Shown here in pieces: positions 41,822-49,524 of a stretch of DNA of 64,000 nucleotides. The notes beneath the pieces are model-generated. The model made no database searches, was not told where the DNA came from, and saw nothing but the letters and a program-made list of their open reading frames with translations. The position numbers were made by a program, and so were the translations under genes. Each line of letters begins with the position of its first letter. Position 1 is the first letter of the stretch. The DNA lies in NCBI RefSeq assembly GCF_001905345.1, contig NZ_LFBV01000005.1:248001-312000 (forward strand), written 5' to 3'. The DNA comes from Streptomyces uncialis (GTDB taxonomy: Bacteria; Actinomycetota; Actinomycetes; Streptomycetales; Streptomycetaceae).

Positions 41822-41863
41822 CCTCCGGCCGCTCGTACGGGTCGTACGGGCGCGAGCGCACGG

Positions 41864-41897
41864 GCACCCCGTGGGGATTTCCCCGCGGGGTGCTTTT
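41864..41897 (+). terminator. Intrinsic terminator of ileS
   Basis: A 13-bp stem (41864-41876 with 41881-41893, one G-T pair) is followed by TTTT (41894-41897), 43 nt after the ileS stop. It is one of the few U-tailed terminators here. Confidence 0.8.
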
Positions 41898-41959
41898 GCG
41901 TGTGCGCCGGAGTGGGGGTGAGGTGCTGCGTGGCTCCGGCCGGTTCTCCGGTGCGGGAC

Positions 41960-42138
41960 GGTTCTCGTCCTTCGCGCGGTTCCCCGCGCCCCTGAAGGGG
42001 CGCTGCTCGCTGCTGTCGGTCTGTCGGGTTCCGGTCGGTCCTCGTTCTCGCGCAGTTGCCCGCGCCCTTTGAGGGGCTCGCTGTTCGTTGCTGCCTGCCC
42101 TTGGCTGCGGGTCGGTTCCCGTTCTTGCGCAGTTCCCC
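41960..42138. repeat. Three reverse-oriented copies of the intergenic repeat core
   Basis: CGCGGTTCCCCGCGCCCCT (near 41971), CGCGCAGTTGCCCGCGCCC (near 42051) and GCGCAGTTCCCC (near 42127) are spaced about 75-80 bp apart. They alternate with TCGGTCCTCGTTCTCG-like sequence. They lie between the ileS terminator and the divIVA terminator, with no gene. Confidence 0.75.
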
Positions 42139-42152
42139 CGGTACCGGGAAAA

Positions 42153-42188
42153 GGGCGGGGCCCCCGGAAGATTCCGGGGGCCCCGCCC
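42153..42188. terminator. Terminator hairpin between ileS and divIVA
   Basis: A 17-bp perfect stem (42153-42169 with 42172-42188) lies 21 nt beyond the divIVA stop in the transcribed direction. Confidence 0.75.
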
Positions 42189-42208
42189 TGTTTCGGGTGG
42201 TGTACCCG

Positions 42209-43420
42209 TCAGTTGTCGTCCTCGTCGATGAGGAAACCGCGCATCGGCGACGGAGCCTGCTGCATCGGCTGCGGCGCCTGCGGGCGGACCGGAGCCATCG
42301 GCTGCGTCATCGCGGGGGACATCTGCTGCTGACCACCGTAGGAGGGACCGCCCTGGGAGGGGGCACCGCCCATGGACTGACCACCGTAGGAAGGCGCGCC
42401 CGCACCGGCCGGAGCCATGGAAGGCGTCGGGGCCGGCGGAAGGGACGCGGCGGCCGGGGTACGCGGCGGCGCCAGCGAGTCGTCGGCCTGGGTCTCCAGC
42501 TGACGGAGCTGGGACTCCAGGTACGACTTCAGGCGCGTACGGTACTCGCGTTCGAAGCCGCGCAGGTCCTCGACCTTGCGCTCCAGCGTGGCGCGGGCGG
42601 ACTCCAGGGAGCCCATCGCGACGCGGTGCTTCTCCTGCGCGTCCCGCTCCAGGGCGTCGGCCTTGGCACGGGCGTCCCGCTCCAGACCCTCGGCGCGGCT
42701 GCGGGCCTCGCCGACGATCTTGTTGGCCTCGGAACGGGCCTCCGCGATGGCCTGGTCGGCGGTCTGCTGGGCGAGGGACAGCACACGCGCGGCGCTGTCA
42801 CCGCCGGGACCCTGACCGGGCTGCGGCATCTGCGGACCGTGGCCGCCCATGGGACCGCCCATCGGGCCGCCCATCTGCTGCATCGGACCGGGGCCCATCT
42901 GACCCTGCTGCTGCATCTGGCCCTGCTGCTGCATCTGACCCTGGCCCATGGGGCCCTGGCCCATCTGACCCTGGCCCATCGGACCGGGACCCTGCTGCAT
43001 CTGCCCCGGGCCCTGCTGCATCTGGCCGGGACCCTGCTGCTGCATCTGGCCGGGGCCGTGGCCGCCGGGACCGGCGGGCAACTGCGGCGCGCCGCTCGGG
43101 AGCTGGGGGGGACCACCCATGGGACCGCCCATCTGCTGCTGGGGCGGCACGGGCTGCGGTCCTGATATGGCGGCGGGCACCGGACCCGGACGGTCCTGCG
43201 GCTCGGGCGGCTTGCGCATGCCTGCCTGCTGCTGGTTCTGCGCGGCGGCACGGGTCGCTGCGGCGAGCTTCGCGCGCAGGTCCTCGTTCTCGCGGAGCAG
43301 TCGCGTCAGTTCGGCTTCGACCTCGTCGAGGAAGGCATCGACCTCGTCCTCGTCATAGCCTTCTCGAAGGCGGACGGTCGTGAACTGCTTGTTCCGCACG
43401 TCCTCGGGGGTCAATGGCAT
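42209..43420 (-). CDS. divIVA: DivIVA polar growth determinant
   Basis: The protein has 403 residues. The N-terminal DivIVA domain (PLTPEDVRNKQFTTVRLREGYDEDEVDAFLDEVEAEL, in part GYDEDEVDAFLDEVEAEL) binds curved membrane. Residues ~70-205 are a low-complexity linker built of GQMQQQ, GPMGGP and GPGQ units. A long coiled coil follows (about 210-305), then a Pro/Gly/Ser-rich tail ending GFLIDEDDN. In Streptomyces DivIVA marks hyphal tips, directs wall growth and branching, and is essential. It is the distal gene of the division cluster, downstream of yggT on the same strand. Confidence 0.96.
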   Translation of the reverse strand: MPLTPEDVRNKQFTTVRLREGYDEDEVDAFLDEVEAELTRLLRENEDLRAKLAAATRAAAQNQQQAGMRKPPEPQDRPGPVPAAISGPQPVPPQQQMGGPMGGPPQLPSGAPQLPAGPGGHGPGQMQQQGPGQMQQGPGQMQQGPGPMGQGQMGQGPMGQGQMQQQGQMQQQGQMGPGPMQQMGGPMGGPMGGHGPQMPQPGQGPGGDSAARVLSLAQQTADQAIAEARSEANKIVGEARSRAEGLERDARAKADALERDAQEKHRVAMGSLESARATLERKVEDLRGFEREYRTRLKSYLESQLRQLETQADDSLAPPRTPAAASLPPAPTPSMAPAGAGAPSYGGQSMGGAPSQGGPSYGGQQQMSPAMTQPMAPVRPQAPQPMQQAPSPMRGFLIDEDDN

Positions 43421-43482
43421 CTCTTTACCTCAACGTAGTCGTCGGCGGGATCAACCCCCGCGTCAGCGGGGACCGTCATCGT

Positions 43483-43767
43483 TCACAGTCGGCTCACGAC
43501 GGAGATCAAGATGTAGACGATGATCATCAGAACGAAGAAGGACAGGTCGAGCGCCACGCCCCCGAGACGCAGCGGTGGGATGAACCGCCGCAGCAGCTTG
43601 AGCGGTGGATCAGTGACAGTGTAGGTGGCCTCCAGAACGACCACCATCGCCTTGCCGGGTTGCCACGAGCGGGCGAACTGGAAGACGTAGTCCATGACCA
43701 ACCGGAAGATGAGCACGATGAGGTAGCACAACAGCGCGTAATGAATCACTTCGATGAACACGCGCAT
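43483..43767 (-). CDS. yggT: YggT family membrane protein (YlmG)
   Basis: The protein has 94 residues with two membrane spans (about 5-27 and 73-92). Between them is the family motif ATYTVTDPPLKLLRRFIPPLRLGG. YggT/YlmG proteins are linked with division site and envelope functions and usually lie beside sepF, as here (72 nt downstream of sepF). Exact biochemical role unknown. Confidence 0.92.
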   Translation of the reverse strand: MRVFIEVIHYALLCYLIVLIFRLVMDYVFQFARSWQPGKAMVVVLEATYTVTDPPLKLLRRFIPPLRLGGVALDLSFFVLMIIVYILISVVSRL

Positions 43768-43839
43768 CTCGTGCTGTCCCTCTCCCCTGTTCCGTGCCTG
43801 CTTCGTACCGGATTATCGGCCAGTTGCCGGTCCTGCGTC

Positions 43840-44481
43840 TCAGCTCTGGTTGAAGAACCCGCCCTCTGCGATGCGAGCCTTGTCCTCCGCCGTGACATCG
43901 ACGTTAGCAGGAGACAACAGGAACACCTTCTGGGTCACCCGCTCAATACTGCCGTGCAGACCGAAGACGAGGCCAGCGGCAAAGTCGACAAGTCGCTTCG
44001 CGTCGGTGTCGTCCATCTCGGTCAGATTCATGATCACCGGAGTGCCCTCACGGAAGTGTTCCCCGATGGTACGGGCTTCGTTGTAGGTCCGCGGGTGAAG
44101 CGTGGTGATCCTGTACGGCTCCCGCTCGGACACGACCTTGGGCATGATCACCGGTGCGTTCTTCTCCAGGCTCTGACGTTCAGGTGTGATGGATGCCACG
44201 GGTGCGATGCGGGCGGGGCGGACCGATTCCGCCGCGAGTGCGGCGGACTGGGGCACCGGGTCGCGTTGCGCCGGAGGTTGCACCACTCGTACCGATTCGT
44301 CCCGTTGGGAGGAGTGGGACTGGTGAGCTTGGTGGGGCGGCTCGTGCCGCCGGTGATCCCGTTCCGGCTCCGGGTCCAGTTCGGGTTCGAAGTCGTCGTC
44401 GGGGTCGAAGCCCCGGCCGTCGTACCCATCGTCCTCCACGAGGCCGAGGTAGACCGCCATCTTGCGCATCGCGCCGGCCAT
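43840..44481 (-). CDS. sepF: SepF cell division protein
   Basis: The protein has 213 residues from ATG 44481 (MAGAMRKMAVYLGLVEDDG), with GGAGG 10 nt upstream; an in-frame extension to 44535 is not needed. The N-terminal amphipathic helix serves for membrane binding. An acidic, Pro-rich linker follows, then the SepF core with ITTLHPRTYNEARTIGEHFREG, in part TYNEARTIGEHFREG, VIMNLTEMDDTDAKRLVDFAAGL and KVFLLSPANVDV. SepF ties FtsZ to the membrane; actinobacteria lack FtsA and ZipA, so it is the main anchor. Confidence 0.95.
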   Translation of the reverse strand: MAGAMRKMAVYLGLVEDDGYDGRGFDPDDDFEPELDPEPERDHRRHEPPHQAHQSHSSQRDESVRVVQPPAQRDPVPQSAALAAESVRPARIAPVASITPERQSLEKNAPVIMPKVVSEREPYRITTLHPRTYNEARTIGEHFREGTPVIMNLTEMDDTDAKRLVDFAAGLVFGLHGSIERVTQKVFLLSPANVDVTAEDKARIAEGGFFNQS

Positions 44482-44620
44482 TCTCTGAGTCCTCCGCTCT
44501 GTGGTGGATCGGCGTGGTGGATCGGCTGACGCCAACCAAGTTTCCGCGATCCACGTGGTCCACCCCGCGGATCAGCGGGAATGACCATATTTTCTGCTGT
44601 GGTCCGACTTCTTGGTGACG

Positions 44621-45340
44621 TTACCCGAGCCGGGGACGGACTCCGAGTACCGCACTGCCGACGCGCACATGTGTCGCCCCGGCCGCGACGGCCTCTTCGA
44701 GGTCCCCACTCATCCCTGCTGACACCATGTTCGCAGCAGGATGGTCCGCGCGCAGGGCAGTCGACAAATCCATCAACCGCCCGAACGCCTCGCGTTGCCG
44801 TCCGGCGTACGGTCCGGTCAGCGGAGCCACCGTCATCAGGCCACCGAGCCGCAGCCCTTCGGCGTCCGCGAGCAGGTCGGCCAACTCGGGCACGCCCTGC
44901 GGTCCGACGCCTCCGCGCGCTCCGCGTCCGGACTCGTCGGCGTCCAGCGCCACCTGGATCAGACAGGTGACCTCCTGTCCGGTCCGGACCGCCTCCCTGG
45001 ACAGCGCGGTGACGAGCCGTCCGCGGTCCACGGACTGGACCACGGAGGCGTAACCCAGTACCGAACGTACCTTGTTGGTCTGGAGCTGACCGACGAAGTG
45101 CCAGGTCAGCGGGGCGGCGGTGGTGGCCGCCGCCTTGGGGGCGGCCTCCTGGTCGCGGTTCTCCGCGACCTGCCGGACGCCGAGTTCGCCGAGGATGAGG
45201 ACATCGTCGGCGGGGTAGGTCTTGGTGACCACGACCAGGGTCACCTCCGCGCGCTCGCGGCCGGCGGCGGTACAGGCCGCCGTGATGCGCTCCTCGACGC
45301 GCGCCAGATTGCGCGCGAGTTCTTCCCTGCGGTCCGTCAT
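44621..45340 (-). CDS. yggS: PLP homeostasis protein YggS
   Basis: The protein has 239 residues. It is a fold-type III PLP-binding barrel with the PLP lysine in LVVVTKTYPADDV, then ENRDQEAAPKA, WHFVGQLQTNKVRSV, GLMTVAPLTG, SAGMSGDLEEAVAAGATHVRVGSAVLG, in part SAGMSGDLEEAVAAG. It has no known catalytic activity; it controls free PLP levels and so affects many B6 enzymes. It lies 6 nt downstream of pgeF and upstream of sepF, the usual order in Gram-positive division clusters. Confidence 0.94.
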   Translation of the reverse strand: MTDRREELARNLARVEERITAACTAAGRERAEVTLVVVTKTYPADDVLILGELGVRQVAENRDQEAAPKAAATTAAPLTWHFVGQLQTNKVRSVLGYASVVQSVDRGRLVTALSREAVRTGQEVTCLIQVALDADESGRGARGGVGPQGVPELADLLADAEGLRLGGLMTVAPLTGPYAGRQREAFGRLMDLSTALRADHPAANMVSAGMSGDLEEAVAAGATHVRVGSAVLGVRPRLG

Positions 45341-45346
45341 GCCTTA

Positions 45347-46099
45347 TCAGTCCAGCCAGACATAGCCGGCGAGCCGCCCGGTGACGCGGTCGCGGCGGTA
45401 CGAGAAGTGGTCGTGCGACTCCCGCGTGCACACCGCGGAACGCTCCCGGTCGCGCACCCCGAGCCGTTCGAGCTGGGCGTGCACCCCGGCGGTCACATCG
45501 ACGGAGGGGGTGCCCCAGGTGGTCTCGGCGTACGCGGCGGGTTCGACGGCGGCGACCTCGGCGCGCATCGCCGCGGGGACCTCGTAGCAGCCGCCGCACA
45601 CGGCGGGGCCGGTACGGGCGATGATCCGGGCGGGCTCCGCGCCGAGTTCGGCCATGGCGGCGACGGCGGCGGGGACCACACCGGCGACCATCCCGGGCCG
45701 TCCGGCGTGGGCCGCGGCGACGACCCTGGCGACCGGGTCGGCCAGCAGCACGGGGACGCAGTCGGCGGTGAGCACCGCGAGCGGGACCCCGGGCCGGGCG
45801 GTGACGACGGCGTCGGCCCGCGGGATCCCGGCGGACGGGTCCCAGGGGCCGTCGACCACGGCGACGTCCTTGCCGTGGACCTGGTTCATCCAGACGACGG
45901 CTGCCGGGTCGAACCCGAGCCGCCGGGCGACGGTGCCCCGGTTGGCGAGGACCGAGCCGGGGTCGTCCCCGACGGCCCCGCCGAGATTGAGCTCCTCGTA
46001 CGGAACGGCGCTCACCCCGCCCCACCGGTCGGTGAAGGCGAAGTGGGCGCCGCTGGTGGTGGTCCGGTCGGGGACCACCGCTCCGGTTCGGCCTATCAC
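45347..46099 (-). CDS. pgeF: Peptidoglycan editing factor PgeF (YfiH/YlmD)
   Basis: The protein has 250 residues from GTG 46099, overlapping the ftsZ stop by 4 nt. Conserved motifs of the DUF152/laccase-domain family are LNLGGAVGDDP, VWMNQVHGKDV, LTADCVPVLLAD and AAHAGRPGMVAGV, containing the His-Cys-His metal site. In E. coli the homologue removes L-Ser from wrongly made UDP-MurNAc-L-Ser; related proteins act on adenosine. A role in wall-precursor quality control fits the position next to ftsZ. Confidence 0.93.
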   Translation of the reverse strand: MIGRTGAVVPDRTTTSGAHFAFTDRWGGVSAVPYEELNLGGAVGDDPGSVLANRGTVARRLGFDPAAVVWMNQVHGKDVAVVDGPWDPSAGIPRADAVVTARPGVPLAVLTADCVPVLLADPVARVVAAAHAGRPGMVAGVVPAAVAAMAELGAEPARIIARTGPAVCGGCYEVPAAMRAEVAAVEPAAYAETTWGTPSVDVTAGVHAQLERLGVRDRERSAVCTRESHDHFSYRRDRVTGRLAGYVWLD

Positions 46100-47301
46100 T
46101 TGAGGAAGTCCGGCACGTCCAGCTCCTCGACACCGCTGTCGTAACGGGCGGGCGGGACCTGCGGGGTGCTGGACGGGTAGGAGTCGGACGCCTTGGAGAC
46201 CGGGGCCGGGTCCTTCTCCACGGGGGCGGGCTTCGAGGACTCTTCACGCGGGGTCACCGCGCCGAGGCCGCCGAAGGCGAGCCGGGAGTCCGAGCGCTGG
46301 GCCGGCTCCTCACGCTTGCCCGCGGTGAGGGCACCGCTCTGCTTGGGCGGCGGCTGTCCGCCGTCGAACCCGGCGGCGATCACGGTCACCCGTACCTCGT
46401 CACCGAGGGCGTCGTCGATGACGGCGCCGAAGATGATGTTGGCCTCGGGGTGGGCGGCCTCGCTGACCAGCTGGGCGGCCTCGTTGATCTCGAAGAGACC
46501 GAGGTCGGACCCGCCGGAGATGGAGAGCAGCACCCCGCGGGCGCCGTCGATGGACGCTTCGAGCAGCGGCGAGGAGATCGCCATCTCGGCGGCGGCCACC
46601 GCGCGGTCGTCGCCGCGGGCCGAGCCGATGCCCATGAGCGCGGAACCGGCTTCGGACATCACGGACTTGACGTCGGCGAAGTCCAGGTTGATCAGACCCG
46701 GGGTGGTGATCAGATCGGTGATGCCCTGAACACCGGACAGGAGGACCTGGTCGGCGGACTTGAAGGCGTCGAGAACGCTCACCTGCCGGTCCGAGATGGA
46801 CAGCAGCCGGTCGTTGGGGATGACGATGAGGGTGTCGACCTCTTCGCGGAGTTCCGCGATGCCGTCCTCGGCCTGGTTGGCGCGGCGGCGGCCTTCGAAG
46901 GTGAAGGGCCGGGTGACCACACCGATGGTGAGGGCGCCGAGCGAGCGGGCGATGTTGGCGACGACGGGTGCGCCGCCGGTGCCGGTGCCGCCGCCTTCGC
47001 CGGCGGTGACGAAGACCATGTCGGCCCCCTTGAGGACCTCCTCGATCTCCTCACGGTGGTCCTCGGCGGCCTTGCGGCCGACGGCCGGGTTGGCCCCGGC
47101 GCCGAGGCCCCGGGTGAGTTCGCGGCCGACGTCGAGCTTGACGTCGGCGTCGCTCATCAACAGCGCTTGCGCGTCGGTGTTGATCGCGATGAACTCGACA
47201 CCCTTGAGGCCGACCTCGATCATCCGGTTGATGGCATTGACACCACCGCCGCCGACACCGATGACCTTGATGACTGCGAGGTAGTTCTGCGGTGCTGCCA
47301 C
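46096..47301 (-). CDS. ftsZ: Cell division GTPase FtsZ
   Basis: The protein has 401 residues from GTG 47301, with GAGAGGC upstream. It shows IGVGGGGVNAINRM, the tubulin signature GGGTGTGGAP, NTDAQAL, the T7 loop NLDFADVKSVM, and the C-terminal peptide DVPDFLK that binds SepF. The variable linker is Pro/Ser/Lys-rich. It forms the Z ladders of sporulating hyphae and the Z rings of cross-walls. The 274-bp gap to ftsQ holds a good promoter, in keeping with the separate, developmentally boosted transcription known for Streptomyces ftsZ. Confidence 0.98.
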   Translation of the reverse strand: MAAPQNYLAVIKVIGVGGGGVNAINRMIEVGLKGVEFIAINTDAQALLMSDADVKLDVGRELTRGLGAGANPAVGRKAAEDHREEIEEVLKGADMVFVTAGEGGGTGTGGAPVVANIARSLGALTIGVVTRPFTFEGRRRANQAEDGIAELREEVDTLIVIPNDRLLSISDRQVSVLDAFKSADQVLLSGVQGITDLITTPGLINLDFADVKSVMSEAGSALMGIGSARGDDRAVAAAEMAISSPLLEASIDGARGVLLSISGGSDLGLFEINEAAQLVSEAAHPEANIIFGAVIDDALGDEVRVTVIAAGFDGGQPPPKQSGALTAGKREEPAQRSDSRLAFGGLGAVTPREESSKPAPVEKDPAPVSKASDSYPSSTPQVPPARYDSGVEELDVPDFLK

Positions 47302-47395
47302 GTCGAGAGCCTCTCGCCTCGATTACGTGCCGCCGCTCGCTGTATCGCGCCGCGACGGCTGATGCCGAAATGGGACGGTCCGAACGCCGACCCGA

Positions 47396-47418
47396 ACCCT
47401 AACGCTGAAGTTTAGGGT
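47396..47418 (-). promoter_or_regulatory. Inverted repeat in the ftsZ leader
   Basis: ACCCTAA (47396-47402) and TTAGGGT (47412-47418) are separated by 9 nt. It lies about 95 nt upstream of the ftsZ start and downstream of the promoter at 47456-47485, so it could be an operator or an mRNA hairpin. Confidence 0.5.
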
Positions 47419-47455
47419 TACCAGTGTGTCTGTTCCTCGGACTCTTCCGAACAGG

Positions 47456-47485
47456 ACACTAAGTCGACAAGCGGCGCCCGTTCAA
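47456..47485 (-). promoter_or_regulatory. ftsZ promoter
   Basis: On the minus strand, TTGAAC (47485-47480), an 18-nt spacer and TAGTGT (47461-47456) fit a sigmaHrdB-type promoter, 155 nt upstream of the ftsZ GTG. Streptomyces ftsZ is known to have several promoters in this gap; only this one stands out. Confidence 0.7.
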
Positions 47486-47575
47486 CGAACACGCCGAACC
47501 TCCCGTTTTTCTTTTCACCCTATGTGATCAGCCATAGCGCTGCCCACTCAGGGTGCTGGCCTGCACGAATACGCG

Positions 47576-48379
47576 TCAACTCGCCGCTGACGCGGGGGCG
47601 GTGGGAACACTCACATCGAAGTGCCCGGCCTTCGGAGCGGCTTTCATCAGTGCGGCGAGCGTGACGTTCTTCGCACCGCCGTCCTCCGCACTGCCCCAGT
47701 CGACCGTACGGCCCCCGCTCAACTCCAGCGTGATGGAGTCGTACGAGCGGACCTTGAGCCTACGGGTTTCCCGGGCCACCCGGGCCGGGACGGCGGTCAT
47801 GACCTCCACGGCCGCCCGGGTCAGCTCCCCGGTGCCGAACCGCTGGGGGCCGGGGGTCCGACGCGGCGTCAATTCGAGTACGGGTACCCCTTGGGGTGCC
47901 CGGGCGACGGTGGCGTAGCGGATCGCGTCGTCGTCCACTTCGATGAACTTTCCGCCCTTTTCGACAATCAGGACCGGTTCACGTTCGGTGACTTTCAACC
48001 TGATTCCGTCCGGCCAGGAACGAACCACGTCGACCTCGTCGATCCTGGGCAGTTCACCGCGCAGCCGGTTCTCGACGGCGTCCGTGTCGACGGAGACGAG
48101 CGGGGTGCCGGAGGCGATGCCCGCCGCCGCGCGGACCTCTTCGGGGCTCAGCACGTCCGTACCGGCGGCGGTGACCTTCTCGACCCGCAGCCAGGACGAC
48201 CCGTACAGCGCCCACAGCCCGCCGCCGGTGACGGCGAGCAGGGCCGCGGCGGCCAGGATCAGGGTGCGGGTCCGGGGGGCGGACAGCGCGGCGGGCAGCC
48301 GGGGCAGGCGCGGCAGCCGGGACCGGCCGGAACCCGGTTCCTGCGGTTCGCCGCCCTCGGCGGTCGTGGGTCCGGACAC
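47576..48379 (-). CDS. ftsQ: Cell division protein FtsQ
   Basis: The protein has 267 residues. The cytoplasmic Arg/Pro-rich tail and one membrane span (about 40-60) precede a POTRA domain (SSWLRVEKVTAAGTDVLSPEEV) and the beta domain with SWPDGIRLKVTEREPVLIV. FtsQ links FtsI/FtsW and FtsL in the divisome; in Streptomyces it is needed for efficient septation, not for growth. The start lies 44 nt downstream of murG. murC, often found between murG and ftsQ, is missing here. Confidence 0.95.
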   Translation of the reverse strand: MSGPTTAEGGEPQEPGSGRSRLPRLPRLPAALSAPRTRTLILAAAALLAVTGGGLWALYGSSWLRVEKVTAAGTDVLSPEEVRAAAGIASGTPLVSVDTDAVENRLRGELPRIDEVDVVRSWPDGIRLKVTEREPVLIVEKGGKFIEVDDDAIRYATVARAPQGVPVLELTPRRTPGPQRFGTGELTRAAVEVMTAVPARVARETRRLKVRSYDSITLELSGGRTVDWGSAEDGGAKNVTLAALMKAAPKAGHFDVSVPTAPASAAS

Positions 48380-48423
48380 GCTCCCTGCCTTCTGTCACAC
48401 CCGGGGGCGCGACACGCCGTCCG

Positions 48424-49518
48424 TCACGCCCTGGCGCGTGACGCGATCGCTTCGTACACCATGCCGACGAGGAGGTCGTCGGCGTCCCGGCGGCCGAACT
48501 CCGACGCGGCGCGGGACATCTCGTAGAGCCGGTGCGGGTCGGCCAGCACCGGGACGACGTTGCCCTGCACCCACTGCGGGGTCAGCTCGGCGTCGTCGAC
48601 GAGCAGTCCCCCGCCCGCCTTGACCAGCGGCTGGGCGTTGAGCCGCTGCTCGCCGTTGCCGATGGGCAGCGGGACGTACGCGGCGGGCAGCCCGACGGCG
48701 GAGAGCTCGGCGACGGTCATCGCGCCCGCGCGGCACAGCATCATGTCGGCCGCGGCGTACGCGAGGTCCATCCGGTCCACATACGGTACCGGGACATACG
48801 GCGGCATCCCGGGCATGTTCTCGATGTACGGCAGTTCGTTCTTCGGGCCGACCGCGTGCAGGATCTGGATACCGGCCTGCTGGAGGTACGGCGCGGCCTG
48901 CTGGACGACCTCGTTGAGCCGCCGGGCGCCCTGCGAGCCGCCGGACACCAGGAGCGTCGGCAGATGCGGGTCGAGCCCGAAGGCGGCGCGCGCCTCGGGG
49001 CGCACGGCCGCGCGGTCCAGGGTGGCGATGGAGCGGCGCAGCGGGATGCCGATGTAGCGGGCGCCCCGCAGCTTGCTGTCCGGGGTGGAGACCGCGACCT
49101 GGGCCGCGTACCGGGAACCGATCTTGTTGGCGAGACCGGGCCGGACGTTGGCCTCGTGGATCACGATCGGGACGCCGCGGCGTTTGGCCGCGAGATACCC
49201 GGGCAGCGCCACGTAGCCGCCGAAACCGACCACGGCGTCGGCACGGGTGCGTTCGAGGATCTGCTCGGCCGCCTTGATGGTGCCGCGCAGCCGTCCGGGG
49301 ACGGTGATCAGCTCCGGGGTGGGCTTACGGGGCAGCGGCACGGCCGGGATCAGGGCGAGCTCGTACCCCCGCTCGGGGACCAGCCGGGTCTCCAGGCCGC
49401 GCTCGGTGCCCAGTGCCGTGATACCGACGGACGGGTCCCGCCTGCGCAGGGCGTCCGCCAGGGCGAGCGCGGGCTCGATGTGTCCGGCGGTACCTCCGCC
49501 GGCGAGTACGACATGCAC
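48424..49518 (-). CDS. murG: UDP-GlcNAc:lipid I GlcNAc transferase
   Basis: The protein has 364 residues from GTG 49518. It is a GT-B glycosyltransferase that turns lipid I into lipid II at the inner membrane face. Motifs are VVLAGGGTAGHIEPALALAD (in part AGGGTAGHIEPAL), VVGFGGYVALPGYLAA, HEANVRPGLANKIG, VSGGSQGARRLNEVV and LCRAGAMTVAELSAVGLPAAYVPLP (in part CRAGAMTVAELSAVG). It starts 6 nt after the ftsW stop, so it is tightly coupled. Confidence 0.97.
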   Translation of the reverse strand: MHVVLAGGGTAGHIEPALALADALRRRDPSVGITALGTERGLETRLVPERGYELALIPAVPLPRKPTPELITVPGRLRGTIKAAEQILERTRADAVVGFGGYVALPGYLAAKRRGVPIVIHEANVRPGLANKIGSRYAAQVAVSTPDSKLRGARYIGIPLRRSIATLDRAAVRPEARAAFGLDPHLPTLLVSGGSQGARRLNEVVQQAAPYLQQAGIQILHAVGPKNELPYIENMPGMPPYVPVPYVDRMDLAYAAADMMLCRAGAMTVAELSAVGLPAAYVPLPIGNGEQRLNAQPLVKAGGGLLVDDAELTPQWVQGNVVPVLADPHRLYEMSRAASEFGRRDADDLLVGMVYEAIASRARA

Positions 49519-49524
49519 CGAAAT

